DNA of 64,000 nucleotides from assembly GCA_041401985.1 (NCBI GenBank), contig JAWKTE010000012.1, positions 1-64,000 on the forward strand, written 5' to 3'. Positions 29,823 to 39,247 of the stretch are shown piece by piece. The notes under the pieces were generated by a model. The model was given only the letters and a program-made list of their open reading frames with translations. It was not told where the DNA came from and ran no database searches. The position numbers and the translations under genes were made by a program. This DNA comes from JACKHA01 sp041401985. GTDB taxonomy: Bacteria; Planctomycetota; Phycisphaerae; Phycisphaerales; UBA1924. Every line of letters begins with the position of its first letter. Within the stretch, counting starts at the first letter, position 1.

Positions 29823-31940
29823 TTGCGATACACCTTCCATCTCGCCGCGCTGGCGGGTGCCGCGGCGTGCGTGCTGACCAGCCCCGCCCAGGGCCAGGTC
29901 TCGACCCGGCGTGACTCGATCGGATCGAGCGCGTCGGGCCAACCCATCACGGTCCTCACGCTCGGCGAGGCCCGCGTCGATCGCTTGGGGCGGACGATGG
30001 ACGAGCGCCCGGCGATCCTGATCGTCGCGGGGCTGCAGGGGCACCACCGCGTCGGCGTTGATGTGGCTCAGGGCGTCGCCGAGCGGATCGCCGCCGAGCA
30101 TGCGGACCTGCTGACCACCCGCACGGTGTACATCATCCCGAACGCGAACCCGGACGGCGCGGCGTGGCTGACGGGCGTGGGCGGGCTGCGGGTCGAGTCG
30201 GGGCGGGTGCCGGCGTCGCGTGATGCCGATGGCGACGGGCGGGTCGATGAGGATGGGCCGGACGATCTCAACGGCGACGGGCTGATCACGCAGATGCGTG
30301 TGCGCCTCCCCGATGCCCGCTGGGGGCTGACGGCCAACCTCGTGCCCGACCCCGACGAGCCGAGGCTGATGCGAGCGGCCAAGCCGATCGAGGGCGAGTC
30401 GGGCCAATGGGCCGTGCTGACCGAGGGGATCGACAACGACGGCGACGGGCGTTTCAACGAGGATGGCGGGGGGGCGCTGACCGGCGGGATCGACCTGGGC
30501 ATGAACTTCCCGACGCACTACCCCGAGCACCAGGACGGGGCCGGTCGCTATCCGCTCGAGAGCGCCGAGGCGCTCGCGCTCGTCCGGTGGATGCAGGCCC
30601 ACAGCAACATCCAGGCGGTGATCGTCTACGACCCGCACGACAACCTCGTGACCGTGCCCGCGGCCGGGCAGTTCGGGCCGGAGGGCCGCGTGCCGCGAGG
30701 CGTCGAAGAGGGCGACCGCGCGTACTACCAGCACATCTCCGACGCGTTCAAGGAGATCACGCGGATGACCGGGGCTCCGACGGGCTCGACCGCCGGCTCG
30801 TTCGCGTCGTGGGCGTACGCGGACTTCGGGGTGCCGACGTTCTCGACGCCGGTCTGGGTGCGTCCCGACCAGGTCCGTGCCGAGGGCGAAGAGGCGGAAG
30901 ATGCGGGCGGACAAGACGATGGCGGTGCGGAAGCGGATCGCGAGGGCGAGCGGCAGGCGTTGATCGCCGAGGGCTTCCCGGCCCACCTGGCCGACTTCCT
31001 GCTGGCGACGGTCGAGCAGCGTCGTGTGATGATGGAGGAGATGGCCGCCAGGCCCGCGGCCGAGCACGAGCGGATGATGGCCGAGGTCATGGCCCTGCCG
31101 CCCGCGCTGCGTGAGCGGGTGATGCGTGCGGCCCAGGAGGTGCCGGACGTGCCGTTCCTGGGCCAGGAGCAGGACCTGCACGACCATGACCACGACCACC
31201 GCGGTGGGACGCGAGCGCCCGTCTCGATGGGTGCCGACGGCGGCGTCGGACTCGAGACGATCCGCCAGCCCGCCGGTCGGCGACCGGGCGGACGCGCCGG
31301 CGGCTCCGGATCGGGCGGCGGCGCGGGCCGTGGCCCGGCAGGCGGAGCCGGCGAGACCGACGACCACAAGTGGCTTGCGTTCTCAGATCAGCATCGCAAC
31401 GGCGAGGGATTCGTCGAGTGGACCGAGGTGGAGCACCCGCAGTTCGGCACCGTCGAAGTCGGCGGGTTCGTGCCGGGGTTCCGGTTCAACCCTTCGCCCG
31501 AGGTAACCGAGCGGCTGGCCGATGAGCAGGCCGCGTTCGTCGCGGCCTTGCTGCCGATGCTGCCCGACGCGGTGCTCGACCCTGTGGACCAGGAGCAGAT
31601 CGCCCCCGGCCTGTGGCGGGTCCGCGCGAGTGTTCACAACCCCGGGTTCCTGCCGACGCACTCGGCGATCGCGCTCAAGGCCCGGCGGGTGATCCCGATC
31701 GTGGTGCAGATCTCGGTCGAGCCGGAGCGTGTGCTGGACGGGGCCCGCGTCGAGCGGTTCGACTCGATCGAAGGGTCGAACGCGGTGCGCCGGGCCGAGT
31801 GGCTCATCCGGGGCGAGCGCGGCGACGAGGTGACGGTCGAGATGCGGTCGGACTCGTTCGGCGTGCAGCGGGAGACGATCCGGCTGGGCACGATCAATCT
31901 TGGCGGGCCGGGCGGAAGCGGCCAGGGAGGTGGGCGATGA
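29823..31940 (+). CDS. Secreted M14-carboxypeptidase-like protein, probably catalytically inactive
   Basis: 705 residues from TTG 29823 with AAGGGA upstream and a signal peptide ending SPAQGQ. The fold resembles the second M14 protein encoded next door. However, where M14 enzymes have HxxE this protein reads GLQGHHRVGVD, with no glutamate, and the substrate-binding Asn-Arg pair is replaced (LGMNFPTHY). Two calcium-loop-like inserts occur (DADGDGRVDEDG; DNDGDGRFNEDG). A central Glu/Ala-rich helical region and a Gly/Arg-rich linker lead to a C-terminal domain shared with its neighbour (WTEVEHPQFGTVEVGG). It overlaps the next gene by ATGA. Probably a binding or accessory partner; this is inference from missing residues. 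Confidence 0.78.
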   Translation: MRYTFHLAALAGAAACVLTSPAQGQVSTRRDSIGSSASGQPITVLTLGEARVDRLGRTMDERPAILIVAGLQGHHRVGVDVAQGVAERIAAEHADLLTTRTVYIIPNANPDGAAWLTGVGGLRVESGRVPASRDADGDGRVDEDGPDDLNGDGLITQMRVRLPDARWGLTANLVPDPDEPRLMRAAKPIEGESGQWAVLTEGIDNDGDGRFNEDGGGALTGGIDLGMNFPTHYPEHQDGAGRYPLESAEALALVRWMQAHSNIQAVIVYDPHDNLVTVPAAGQFGPEGRVPRGVEEGDRAYYQHISDAFKEITRMTGAPTGSTAGSFASWAYADFGVPTFSTPVWVRPDQVRAEGEEAEDAGGQDDGGAEADREGERQALIAEGFPAHLADFLLATVEQRRVMMEEMAARPAAEHERMMAEVMALPPALRERVMRAAQEVPDVPFLGQEQDLHDHDHDHRGGTRAPVSMGADGGVGLETIRQPAGRRPGGRAGGSGSGGGAGRGPAGGAGETDDHKWLAFSDQHRNGEGFVEWTEVEHPQFGTVEVGGFVPGFRFNPSPEVTERLADEQAAFVAALLPMLPDAVLDPVDQEQIAPGLWRVRASVHNPGFLPTHSAIALKARRVIPIVVQISVEPERVLDGARVERFDSIEGSNAVRRAEWLIRGERGDEVTVEMRSDSFGVQRETIRLGTINLGGPGGSGQGGGR

Positions 31941-33715
31941 ACGGTCTTCGCAGCAATCGTCGCGCGCGTCGCGGCATCGCCTCATGTGTGGCCGCCGCGT
32001 GCGTGCTGGGCCTCGGCGGGCACGCCTCGGGCCAGGCATTCAACGCCTCGCGGGCCGACGTGGCGTTCAACCGCTACTACACCCACGCCGAACTCAACGG
32101 GCACGTCCGCCGCATCGCCGAGGCGTACCCAGAACTCGTGTCGCTGACGACGATCGGCCAGAGCGGCCAGGGGCGCGACCTGATCGTCGCCACCGTCAAA
32201 GCCCCGGGCAGCGACGACCTGGACCGCCCGGCGATGTGGATCGACGGGAACATCCACGGCAACGAGATCCAGGCCTCCGAGGTCGTGCTGTACACGCTGT
32301 GGTACCTCACGAAGGAGTACGGGCACAACGACGACATCACGGACCTGCTCGACCGCGTCTCGTTCTATCTGCTCGTGTCGGTCAACCCGGACGGGCGGGA
32401 GAACTGGTTCGAGAACGTCAACAACTCGAGCACGAGCCGGCACAACCGGGCCGACGACGACGACGACCGCGACGGCCTGGTCAACGAGGACGGGCCGGAG
32501 GACCTGGACGGCGACGGCTCGATCACCCGCATGTGGGTCCGCGACCCGAATGGGCAGTTCGTGCGCAGCCGATGGGACGACCGCGTGTTCGAGCGCGTCC
32601 CGCCGGGCGAGCGCGGCGAGTGGACCAGCGTCGGCTGGGAGGGCATCGACAACGACGGCGACGGACGCGTCAACGAGGACGGCGACGACGGGTTCGACAT
32701 GAACCGCAACTGGGGCAGCGACTGGCAGCCAAACTATGTTCAGTTCGGGGCGGGCGATTATCCCTTCAGCGTGCCGGAGACCATCGCCGTCCGCGACTTC
32801 GTGCTGGCCCGTCCCAACATCGCCGCGTTCCAGTCGTACCACAACTCCGGGGGCATGATCCTCCGTGGCCCGGGCGCGGCGTACCTGAACGACGCGTACG
32901 CGCCGGACCTCGGCGTGTACCGCGAGATTCAGGAGGTCGGCGTCCAGATGCTGCCCTACTACCGGGCGCTGGTCACGTATCAGGACCTGTACCAGGTCCA
33001 CGGCGGTGAGAGCCACTGGGCCTCGGAGAGCCTGGGCATCATCGGGTTCACCAACGAGATGTGGACCGGGGCCAAGTACTTCCAGGGCGACGTGACGCGC
33101 CCCAACGAGGAGCAGATGACGCTGTTCCGCGACCGCCTGCAGTTCGGGGCCGACTTCACGCCCTACACCGAGGTCGAGCACCCGCAGTACGGCACCGTGC
33201 TCGTGGGCGGGCCCAACAAGTGGTCCAGCCGCAACACCCCGACGTTCATGCTTGAGGAGGAGTGCCACCGCAACGCGGCGTTCACGCTCTACCACGCCTC
33301 GTGCATGGCCGATGTGTCGTTCGATCGGGTCGAGGTCGAGGGGCTCGGCGACGGCATGTGGCAGGTCACGGTCGAGATCCGCAACGAGCAACCGATCCCG
33401 ACGCGCACGGGGCGCCAGGCGGCGAGGAATATCGGACGGGCCGACCTGCTGACCTGCGAGGTGCCGCGCGGGAGGGTGGTCGCCAGCGGGCGGCTCGACA
33501 ACTGGCGCGAGCCGGGACTCCGCGAAACGCGCTTCGAGCCGGGACGGGTCTTGCTCCCTTCGGGCGTGCCGGGGCGTGGGTCGATCATCCACCGGTTCTT
33601 CATCGAGGCGCCCGAGGGCACGACCGTGACGCTCCGGTTCGATGCGGAGCGGGCCAACGACCTGGAAACAAGCGTGCGCCTCGGCCCGGTCGGCCAGCCA
33701 CCCCGGAACCGGTGA
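31937..33715 (+). CDS. Secreted M14-family zinc carboxypeptidase
   Basis: 592 residues with a signal peptide (VAAACVLGLGGHASGQ). Zinc ligands are seen in IDGNIHGNEIQASE (H and E) and the later His in FQSYHNSGG. The substrate-anchoring Asn-Arg is in DMNRNW, and a candidate catalytic Glu is in GFTNEMW. Two EF-hand/calcium-like loops (DRDGLVNEDGPEDLDGDG; DNDGDGRVNEDG) are inserted before the Asn-Arg motif. The C-terminal domain (YTEVEHPQYGTVLVGG) matches the upstream protein. It should remove C-terminal residues from extracellular peptides. The start ATG 31937 overlaps the upstream stop (ATGA) and has AGGGAGG. Confidence 0.9.
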   Translation: MNGLRSNRRARRGIASCVAAACVLGLGGHASGQAFNASRADVAFNRYYTHAELNGHVRRIAEAYPELVSLTTIGQSGQGRDLIVATVKAPGSDDLDRPAMWIDGNIHGNEIQASEVVLYTLWYLTKEYGHNDDITDLLDRVSFYLLVSVNPDGRENWFENVNNSSTSRHNRADDDDDRDGLVNEDGPEDLDGDGSITRMWVRDPNGQFVRSRWDDRVFERVPPGERGEWTSVGWEGIDNDGDGRVNEDGDDGFDMNRNWGSDWQPNYVQFGAGDYPFSVPETIAVRDFVLARPNIAAFQSYHNSGGMILRGPGAAYLNDAYAPDLGVYREIQEVGVQMLPYYRALVTYQDLYQVHGGESHWASESLGIIGFTNEMWTGAKYFQGDVTRPNEEQMTLFRDRLQFGADFTPYTEVEHPQYGTVLVGGPNKWSSRNTPTFMLEEECHRNAAFTLYHASCMADVSFDRVEVEGLGDGMWQVTVEIRNEQPIPTRTGRQAARNIGRADLLTCEVPRGRVVASGRLDNWREPGLRETRFEPGRVLLPSGVPGRGSIIHRFFIEAPEGTTVTLRFDAERANDLETSVRLGPVGQPPRNR

Positions 33716-33856
33716 GGAAGCGGCGCAACCCGTCGGGGCCGCGCGCCACAGACCGGTATCCCCCCGTGGAGTCCGATTCGCCGCGGGCCGATACACCACC
33801 CGAAGTCCCCGGCGCCAGAGCGGCGTCGCATCCCCGCGTAGGGGTGAGGTGGTGCC

Positions 33857-35803
33857 GTGTCCCCACAGCCCAAGACCCAGAACAACTCGCGCGCCGAGGA
33901 TCGGAGCCGTGGGGAGGCCGCGCGGGCGACGCCCGACGCGCCGGCCCCACCACCGACCGCCCCGGGCTCGGAGCGGCCCCGCTCGTTCGGCCTGGTCCGG
34001 GGTGAGCGATGGATCGCGTCGGCCGGCCTCGTGACCGCCGCGCTGCTGGCGCTCGTTGCGGCACTGGCGGGGGGCTGGGCCTGGTGGCACGCCGAGCACA
34101 GCGCCCGGCGTCAGCACGGCGAACTCATCCGCTCGCAGGGCCAGATGCTCGCCGACGCGGTCGCCGCGCTGGCCCGTTCCAACGACATGTCGGGGATCCG
34201 GCAACTGGCCGGCGTGCGTGCGATGGCCACGGGCCTGGACGACGTGTGCGTGCGTCTGGGCGACGGCACGATCATCGCCGCGAGCGATCCCTCGCGGATC
34301 CAATCGATGGCGGCCCCCGAGTCGTGGCCGATCCTCAACGAACAACTCTCGCGCGAGATCGTGGAGCACGACACCACGGGCGGCGTGATCCGCGCATCGT
34401 TCGTCGCCCAGGCCGACGCGGAGAAGACGCTCGTCGTCGAGGTCCGCGACGGGGCGGCCGCACGCGGCGACGGGGCGACGCTGGTCGCGGGCGTGCTCGC
34501 GTCGGTGTGCGTCGCGCTGTTCGGGTTCCTGGCGCTGTACCGCTGGGTCCGGTCGCGCATGCGAGCGATGATCGCGCTGCGGGCCGCGGTCGTGTCGTAC
34601 GCCGCGGGCGAGCGCGACCGGGCGGCCCTTGAACTCGGCGATCGCCTGGGCGACGAGGCCCACGGCTGGAACGCGCTGCTCGACGAACTCCAGAAGGCCG
34701 AGACCACGGCCACAGCCGACGCCTCGGGCGCGGCCCGCCCGTCCGAGATGGCCACCGGCGATTTCCGCCCCGTGTGCGACGCGATGTGGCACGGGCTGAT
34801 GGTCGTGGACGACTCGGGCATGATCCTGTACGCCAACGGCGCGGCGGGCATCCTGCTCGGCAAGCCGCGCGACGTGCTCATGTGCGCCGCGATCTCGGAG
34901 GCGATCGACTGCCCGGAGATCGCCCAGGCCGTCGACACCGCCACGACCGGCGAAAACCGCCAGCGCGTGACGGTCGAGATGCAGCGGGGCGACGGGGCCG
35001 GCGTGCTGCGCGTCGGCGTGCGATCGCTGCGCAAGGGCGACCTGCCGGCGGCCGTCCTGTTCATCGAGGACATCACCCAGCAGAAGGCCGCCAGCGAGGC
35101 CCGCGACGGATTCGTGGCCCAGGCGGCCCACGAACTCCGCACGCCGCTGACCAACATCCGCCTGTACGCCGAGGAGGCGATCGAGTACGGCAGCGACGAC
35201 CCGCAGGTCCGGGCCAAGGCGCTCAACGTCATCAACACCGAAGCGCGGCGCCTCGAACGGATCGTTGGCAACATGCTCAGCACCGCGGAGGTCGAGGCTG
35301 GCGCGCCGCGCCTGTCGATGGCAGAGGTCCGCCTCGAGGCCATGGTCAGCGAACTCGAGGACGACTACCGGGCCCTGGCAAGCGAGAAGGAACTCACGCT
35401 CAAGTTCGACCTGCCGCCCAAGTACCCGGTGGTGTTCGCCGACCGCGACAAACTGATGCTCGCGCTGCACAACGTCGTGGGCAACGCGCTCAAGTACACG
35501 CCCGCAAAGGGGTCGGTCACGGTCCGGCTCGACGCCGACGAGAAGCAGATCACGGTCGACGTGACCGACACCGGCATCGGCATCAACCCCGACGAGCAGG
35601 AGAAGGTCTTCGAGCGGTTCTACCGGGCCAACGACAACCGTCTCTCGACCGTCCAGGGCACCGGGCTGGGGCTGGCCCTGGCCCGACAGGTCGCCCGCCT
35701 GCACGGCGGGGACATCACGCTCAAGAGCGAACTGAACAAGGGCAGCACCTTCACCATCACCGTGCCCACGCACGCCAAGCCCGTGGGCGCCGTCGCCGCC
35801 TGA
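33857..35803 (+). CDS. Membrane sensor histidine kinase with PAS domain
   Basis: 648 residues. The Pro-rich N-terminus is cytoplasmic, a membrane helix at about 53-77 is followed by an extracytoplasmic sensor of about 130 residues, and a second helix lies near 213-236. A PAS-like domain (MWHGLMVVDDSGMILYANGAA) precedes the H-box AQAAHELRTPLTN, the N-box HNVVGNALKYTP, the G1 box DTGIGI and the G2 box GTGLGLALA. No response regulator adjoins it. It lies directly upstream of a STAS gene and the pilus genes, suggesting it senses a signal for that cluster. Start GTG 33857 with GAGGTGGT upstream. Confidence 0.92.
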   Translation: MSPQPKTQNNSRAEDRSRGEAARATPDAPAPPPTAPGSERPRSFGLVRGERWIASAGLVTAALLALVAALAGGWAWWHAEHSARRQHGELIRSQGQMLADAVAALARSNDMSGIRQLAGVRAMATGLDDVCVRLGDGTIIAASDPSRIQSMAAPESWPILNEQLSREIVEHDTTGGVIRASFVAQADAEKTLVVEVRDGAAARGDGATLVAGVLASVCVALFGFLALYRWVRSRMRAMIALRAAVVSYAAGERDRAALELGDRLGDEAHGWNALLDELQKAETTATADASGAARPSEMATGDFRPVCDAMWHGLMVVDDSGMILYANGAAGILLGKPRDVLMCAAISEAIDCPEIAQAVDTATTGENRQRVTVEMQRGDGAGVLRVGVRSLRKGDLPAAVLFIEDITQQKAASEARDGFVAQAAHELRTPLTNIRLYAEEAIEYGSDDPQVRAKALNVINTEARRLERIVGNMLSTAEVEAGAPRLSMAEVRLEAMVSELEDDYRALASEKELTLKFDLPPKYPVVFADRDKLMLALHNVVGNALKYTPAKGSVTVRLDADEKQITVDVTDTGIGINPDEQEKVFERFYRANDNRLSTVQGTGLGLALARQVARLHGGDITLKSELNKGSTFTITVPTHAKPVGAVAA

Positions 35804-35853
35804 CCGTCGCGACGGCTCAGCGTCCGACCCGGGGCGACCGGAAAGGAGTGTGC

Positions 35854-36189
35854 ATGGAGATCGACGAACAGAAGCAGGGCGCCGTCACGGTGCTGCGTCC
35901 CAAGGGCCCGCTTGTCGAGGCCGACGCCCCGGTGTTCGCCAAGCGCGTCCGCGAGGTTGTCGCGGGCTCGCTCGGCCGCGTGGTCATCGACGCCAAGGCC
36001 CTGCCCTTCCTGGACAGCGCCGGCCTCGAAACACTGGTCGACCTCGCGGAAGAACTCGGCGAGAGCGGCCTGACCCTGCGCCTGTGCGCCGTCAACGAGA
36101 CCGTCCGCGAGGTGTTCGAACTCACCGGCACGTCGGGCCTGTTCGAGTACCACGAGGACTCGACCGCCGCCGTAAGGAGTTTCCTGTAA
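35854..36189 (+). CDS. STAS-domain anti-anti-sigma-type protein
   Basis: 111 residues, a single STAS domain. VVIDAKALPFLDSAGLETLV carries the conserved Asp-Ser pair whose serine is the usual phosphorylation site in SpoIIAA/RsbV relatives. Such proteins bind anti-sigma kinases or serve as adaptor modules. It lies 50 bases after the histidine kinase gene and immediately before pilB. The start ATG 35854 has a strong AAGGAG. The stop TAA at 36187-36189 overlaps a GTA codon in the pilB frame. Confidence 0.9.
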   Translation: MEIDEQKQGAVTVLRPKGPLVEADAPVFAKRVREVVAGSLGRVVIDAKALPFLDSAGLETLVDLAEELGESGLTLRLCAVNETVREVFELTGTSGLFEYHEDSTAAVRSFL

Positions 36190-36230
36190 CCGAGCACGCG
36201 CCCATCCCGGACCCGCCGCTGCGCCCCCGC

Positions 36231-38030
36231 GTGGGCGAGGCGCTCGTCGCCGCCGGGGCGATCACGAGCGAGCAGTTGAGCCGCGCGCTGGCCGAGCAGC
36301 GGACGGCCGGGCGTCTGCTGGGCGAGATGCTGGTCGACCAGGGCGTCATCTCGCCCTCGGTGCTCGTCCAGACGCTCTCCCGCGTCCTGGGCATCCGCGG
36401 GTGCCACCTCCGCCACGGCCTGATCGACCCGGCCCTGCTCCCACTGCTGGGGGAGGAAGAAGCCCAGCGCCTCAAGTCCATCCCGCTCTTTCGCGTGCGC
36501 GACGAACTCACCGTCGCCATGGCCGAGCCGCAGTCCCTGCCCACCATCGACCGGCTCCGCAAGATCACGGGCCTGCGGATCCGCCCCGTGCTGGCCCTCG
36601 AGAACGACATCCGCGACTTCATCAAGAAGTACGCGGGCGGCGAGGTCAACGTCGACGCGTTCCTCACGTCCCTGGCCGAGTCGGACATCGAAGTCGTCGA
36701 ACGGGAGTCGGTCGACGACGACGACACGACCAACCTCGACCGCCTCGTCGAGGGCAGCCCGGTCATCAACCTCGTCAACGTGGCGCTCGTCACCGCCGTG
36801 CGCGACCGCGCCAGCGACATCCACATCGAGCCCAGCAAACGCGGCACGCGGATCCGCTACCGCATCGACGGCGTGCTCCGCGACCTCATGCGCCCCCCGC
36901 CCGGCATGCACTCGGCCATCACCAGCCGCATCAAGGTCATCGGGCGGATGGACATCGCCGAGAAGCGCCTGCCCCAGGAGGGGCGAGTCCGCATCGTGGC
37001 CGAGGGGCGCGAGATCGACCTCCGCGTGTCGTCGATGCCGACCATCACGGGCGAGAAACTCGTCATCCGCGTGCTCGACAAGTCCAACCTGAAAGTCCGC
37101 CTAGAGGACCTGGGCTTCCGCGCCGACTCGATGGCGACCTTCAAGCGCATGCTCGACCAGCCGCACGGCCTGCTGCTGGTCACCGGCCCCACAGGCTCGG
37201 GCAAGACCACCACGCTCTACTCGGCCCTCGACCTGCTCCGCAGCCCCGAGGTGAATCTGGTCACCGTCGAGGACCCCGTCGAGTACCAGCTCGACCTGAT
37301 CAACCAGGTCCAGGCCAACGAATCGATCGGCATGACGTTCGGCCGGGTGCTGCGCTCGCTGCTCCGCCAGGACCCGGACGTGATCATGATCGGCGAGATC
37401 CGCGACGAGGAGACGGCCCGCGTGGCCGTCCAGGCCGCGCTCACCGGGCACCTCGTGCTCGCGACGCTGCACACCAACGACTCGCCCAGCACGGTGGCCC
37501 GCCTGCTGGACATGAACGTCGAGGCGTACCTGCTGGCCAGCGCACTCATCGGCGTCGTGGCCCAGCGCCTGGCCCGCACCATCTGCCCGTCGTGCGCGAC
37601 TCGCTACTACCCCAGCGAACAGGTGCTCGACGACGCGGGCCTTTCCGACAAGGCCGGCCGCGCCTTCCGCAAGGGCGAGGGCTGCCAGCAGTGCCACGAC
37701 TCGGGCTTCCAGGGCCGCATGGGCGTCTACGAAGTGATGGAGGTCACCAGCCCCGTGCGGCGCGCTATCCACCGCGGCGTGGCGGCCCACGAACTCCGCG
37801 ACGTGCTCCGCCGCGAGGGCTGGCGCTCCCTCCGCGAGGAGGGCGTCGAGGCCGCCCTGGCCGGCAAGAGCACGCTCGAGGAGATCCTCCGCGTCACCAG
37901 CGAGGACGACATCAGCGAGCCCGCGCTGCCCGCGCCGATCCTGGCCGGGACCGAGGGCACGCCCGCGGGCACGGGCACGAGTGCCGCCGCCGCAGCCACC
38001 GCACCGATCGAACGCCGGGGTGCCGCATGA
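36231..38030 (+). CDS. pilB: PilB/GspE-family pilus assembly ATPase
   Basis: 599 residues from GTG 36231. The MshEN-like N-terminus (GEALVAAGAITSEQLSRAL) is followed by the ATPase with Walker A GPTGSGKT near 319-326, Walker B region DVIMIGEIRD, TGHLVLATLHTND, and a zinc site CPSC, CQQC. It powers pilus subunit assembly at the inner membrane. The start is uncertain: the best ribosome-binding site (AAGGAG, 36174-36179) is spaced 6 bases from GTA 36186, not from a canonical start, and GTG 36231 has no Shine-Dalgarno. The 3' end overlaps pilC by ATGA. Confidence 0.92.
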   Translation: MGEALVAAGAITSEQLSRALAEQRTAGRLLGEMLVDQGVISPSVLVQTLSRVLGIRGCHLRHGLIDPALLPLLGEEEAQRLKSIPLFRVRDELTVAMAEPQSLPTIDRLRKITGLRIRPVLALENDIRDFIKKYAGGEVNVDAFLTSLAESDIEVVERESVDDDDTTNLDRLVEGSPVINLVNVALVTAVRDRASDIHIEPSKRGTRIRYRIDGVLRDLMRPPPGMHSAITSRIKVIGRMDIAEKRLPQEGRVRIVAEGREIDLRVSSMPTITGEKLVIRVLDKSNLKVRLEDLGFRADSMATFKRMLDQPHGLLLVTGPTGSGKTTTLYSALDLLRSPEVNLVTVEDPVEYQLDLINQVQANESIGMTFGRVLRSLLRQDPDVIMIGEIRDEETARVAVQAALTGHLVLATLHTNDSPSTVARLLDMNVEAYLLASALIGVVAQRLARTICPSCATRYYPSEQVLDDAGLSDKAGRAFRKGEGCQQCHDSGFQGRMGVYEVMEVTSPVRRAIHRGVAAHELRDVLRREGWRSLREEGVEAALAGKSTLEEILRVTSEDDISEPALPAPILAGTEGTPAGTGTSAAAAATAPIERRGAA

Positions 38031-39247
38031 AAGTGGCATACACCGGCTTCGATCGCCAGGGCGGCGCGGCCAAGGGCGTCATCGACGCCGCCAGCGTCGC
38101 CGATGCGCGCGAGGCCCTGCGCGCCAAGGGCATCTTCGCGACCAAACTCGCCGAACACGGCGAGGGCGACGGATCAGGCGACGCCAAGGCCGCCCGCCCC
38201 TCCGCCAAGGGCAGCACAAAGCGCGTCGCATCGTTCCTCAAGCAACTCTCGCTGCTGGTCACCAGCGGCACGCCCATCGTCGACGCGCTCGGAGCCGTGG
38301 AGCGTCAGACCGCCGACCCCGGCTTCAAGGCGGTCGTCACGCAGGTCCGCGCCAAGGTCGAGGAAGGCTCCTCGCTCTCCGAGGCGCTCCGCCAGCACCC
38401 GGCCCACTTCGATGGCGTGGCCCTGTCGCTCGTCGCCGCCGGCGAATCGGGCGCAAGCCTCGACAAGATGCTGCTGCGCCTGAGCACGATCCTGGAGCGG
38501 ACCGCCCAGATCCGCGGGGCCGTCATGGGCGCGATGGTGTACCCGATCGTGCTCACCAGCGTCTGCCTCATCGTGCTCGCGGTGATGGTGACGGTGGTGC
38601 TGCCGAAGTTCGAGGGGCTGTTCCGGGCCACGGGGCGCGAACTGCCCGCCTCGACCGAGGTGCTGATGATCGCCAGCGAGTTCCTGCGATCCTACTGGTG
38701 GGGAGTCGGCGGCGCGATCATCGGGCTCGTCGTCGGCCTCGTGCTGTTCCTCCGAACGCCCCAGGGGCGGTACCAGCGCGACGTGCTCATCGTCAGCGTC
38801 CCGCAGTTCGGGAGGATCTGCCGCTCGTTCGCCACGGCCCGGATCGCGCGGATCCTGGGCCTGCTGGTCGAGAGCCGCGTCCCCCTGCTCGACGCCATCG
38901 ACCTCACGCGCCGCGCCTCGGGCAACGCGGTGTACGCCCGCCTGCTCGAGGACGTCGCCGGCGCGGTCGAGCGCGGCGAGCCCATCACCGCACGCCTGGG
39001 CCAGAAGGGCCTCATCGGCGCGGGCGTGTGCGAGGCGGTCCGCACCGGCGAGTCCACCGGACGCCTCGGCGAGGTGCTCACCAACGTCGCCGAGTTCATG
39101 GACCGCGAGAACGAGACCATCGTCCGCTCGCTCACCAGCATCATCGAGCCGATGATCCTGCTGGTCATGGGCGTGCTCGTGGGCGGCGTCGCGATCAGCA
39201 TGTTCCTGCCGCTGTTCGACCTGGCGGCCTCGACGGGGGGTGGCTGA
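38027..39247 (+). CDS. pilC: Type IV pilus/T2SS inner membrane platform protein PilC/GspF
   Basis: 406 residues. Two T2SSF repeats: FLKQLSLLVTSGTPIVDALG, then, after two membrane helices, FATARIARILGLLVESRVPLLDAID. A last helix is near the C-terminus (SIIEPMILLVMGVLVGGVAISMFLPLF). It is the polytopic platform on which PilB acts. It starts with ATGA overlapping the pilB stop and ends with TGATG overlapping the next gene, so the genes are tightly coupled. Confidence 0.93.
   Translation: MKVAYTGFDRQGGAAKGVIDAASVADAREALRAKGIFATKLAEHGEGDGSGDAKAARPSAKGSTKRVASFLKQLSLLVTSGTPIVDALGAVERQTADPGFKAVVTQVRAKVEEGSSLSEALRQHPAHFDGVALSLVAAGESGASLDKMLLRLSTILERTAQIRGAVMGAMVYPIVLTSVCLIVLAVMVTVVLPKFEGLFRATGRELPASTEVLMIASEFLRSYWWGVGGAIIGLVVGLVLFLRTPQGRYQRDVLIVSVPQFGRICRSFATARIARILGLLVESRVPLLDAIDLTRRASGNAVYARLLEDVAGAVERGEPITARLGQKGLIGAGVCEAVRTGESTGRLGEVLTNVAEFMDRENETIVRSLTSIIEPMILLVMGVLVGGVAISMFLPLFDLAASTGGG

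Noticed and set aside
31982..35773. A 1263-codon minus-strand open frame opposite the second M14 and histidine kinase genes
   Set aside because: The plus-strand proteins are well supported. The minus translation lacks motifs and is rich in Arg, Val, Asp and His as expected of a shadow.
36231..38030. Calling this ATPase PilT (retraction)
   Set aside because: It has the N-terminal MshEN-like region and tetracysteine zinc site typical of assembly ATPases and lies directly upstream of pilC.
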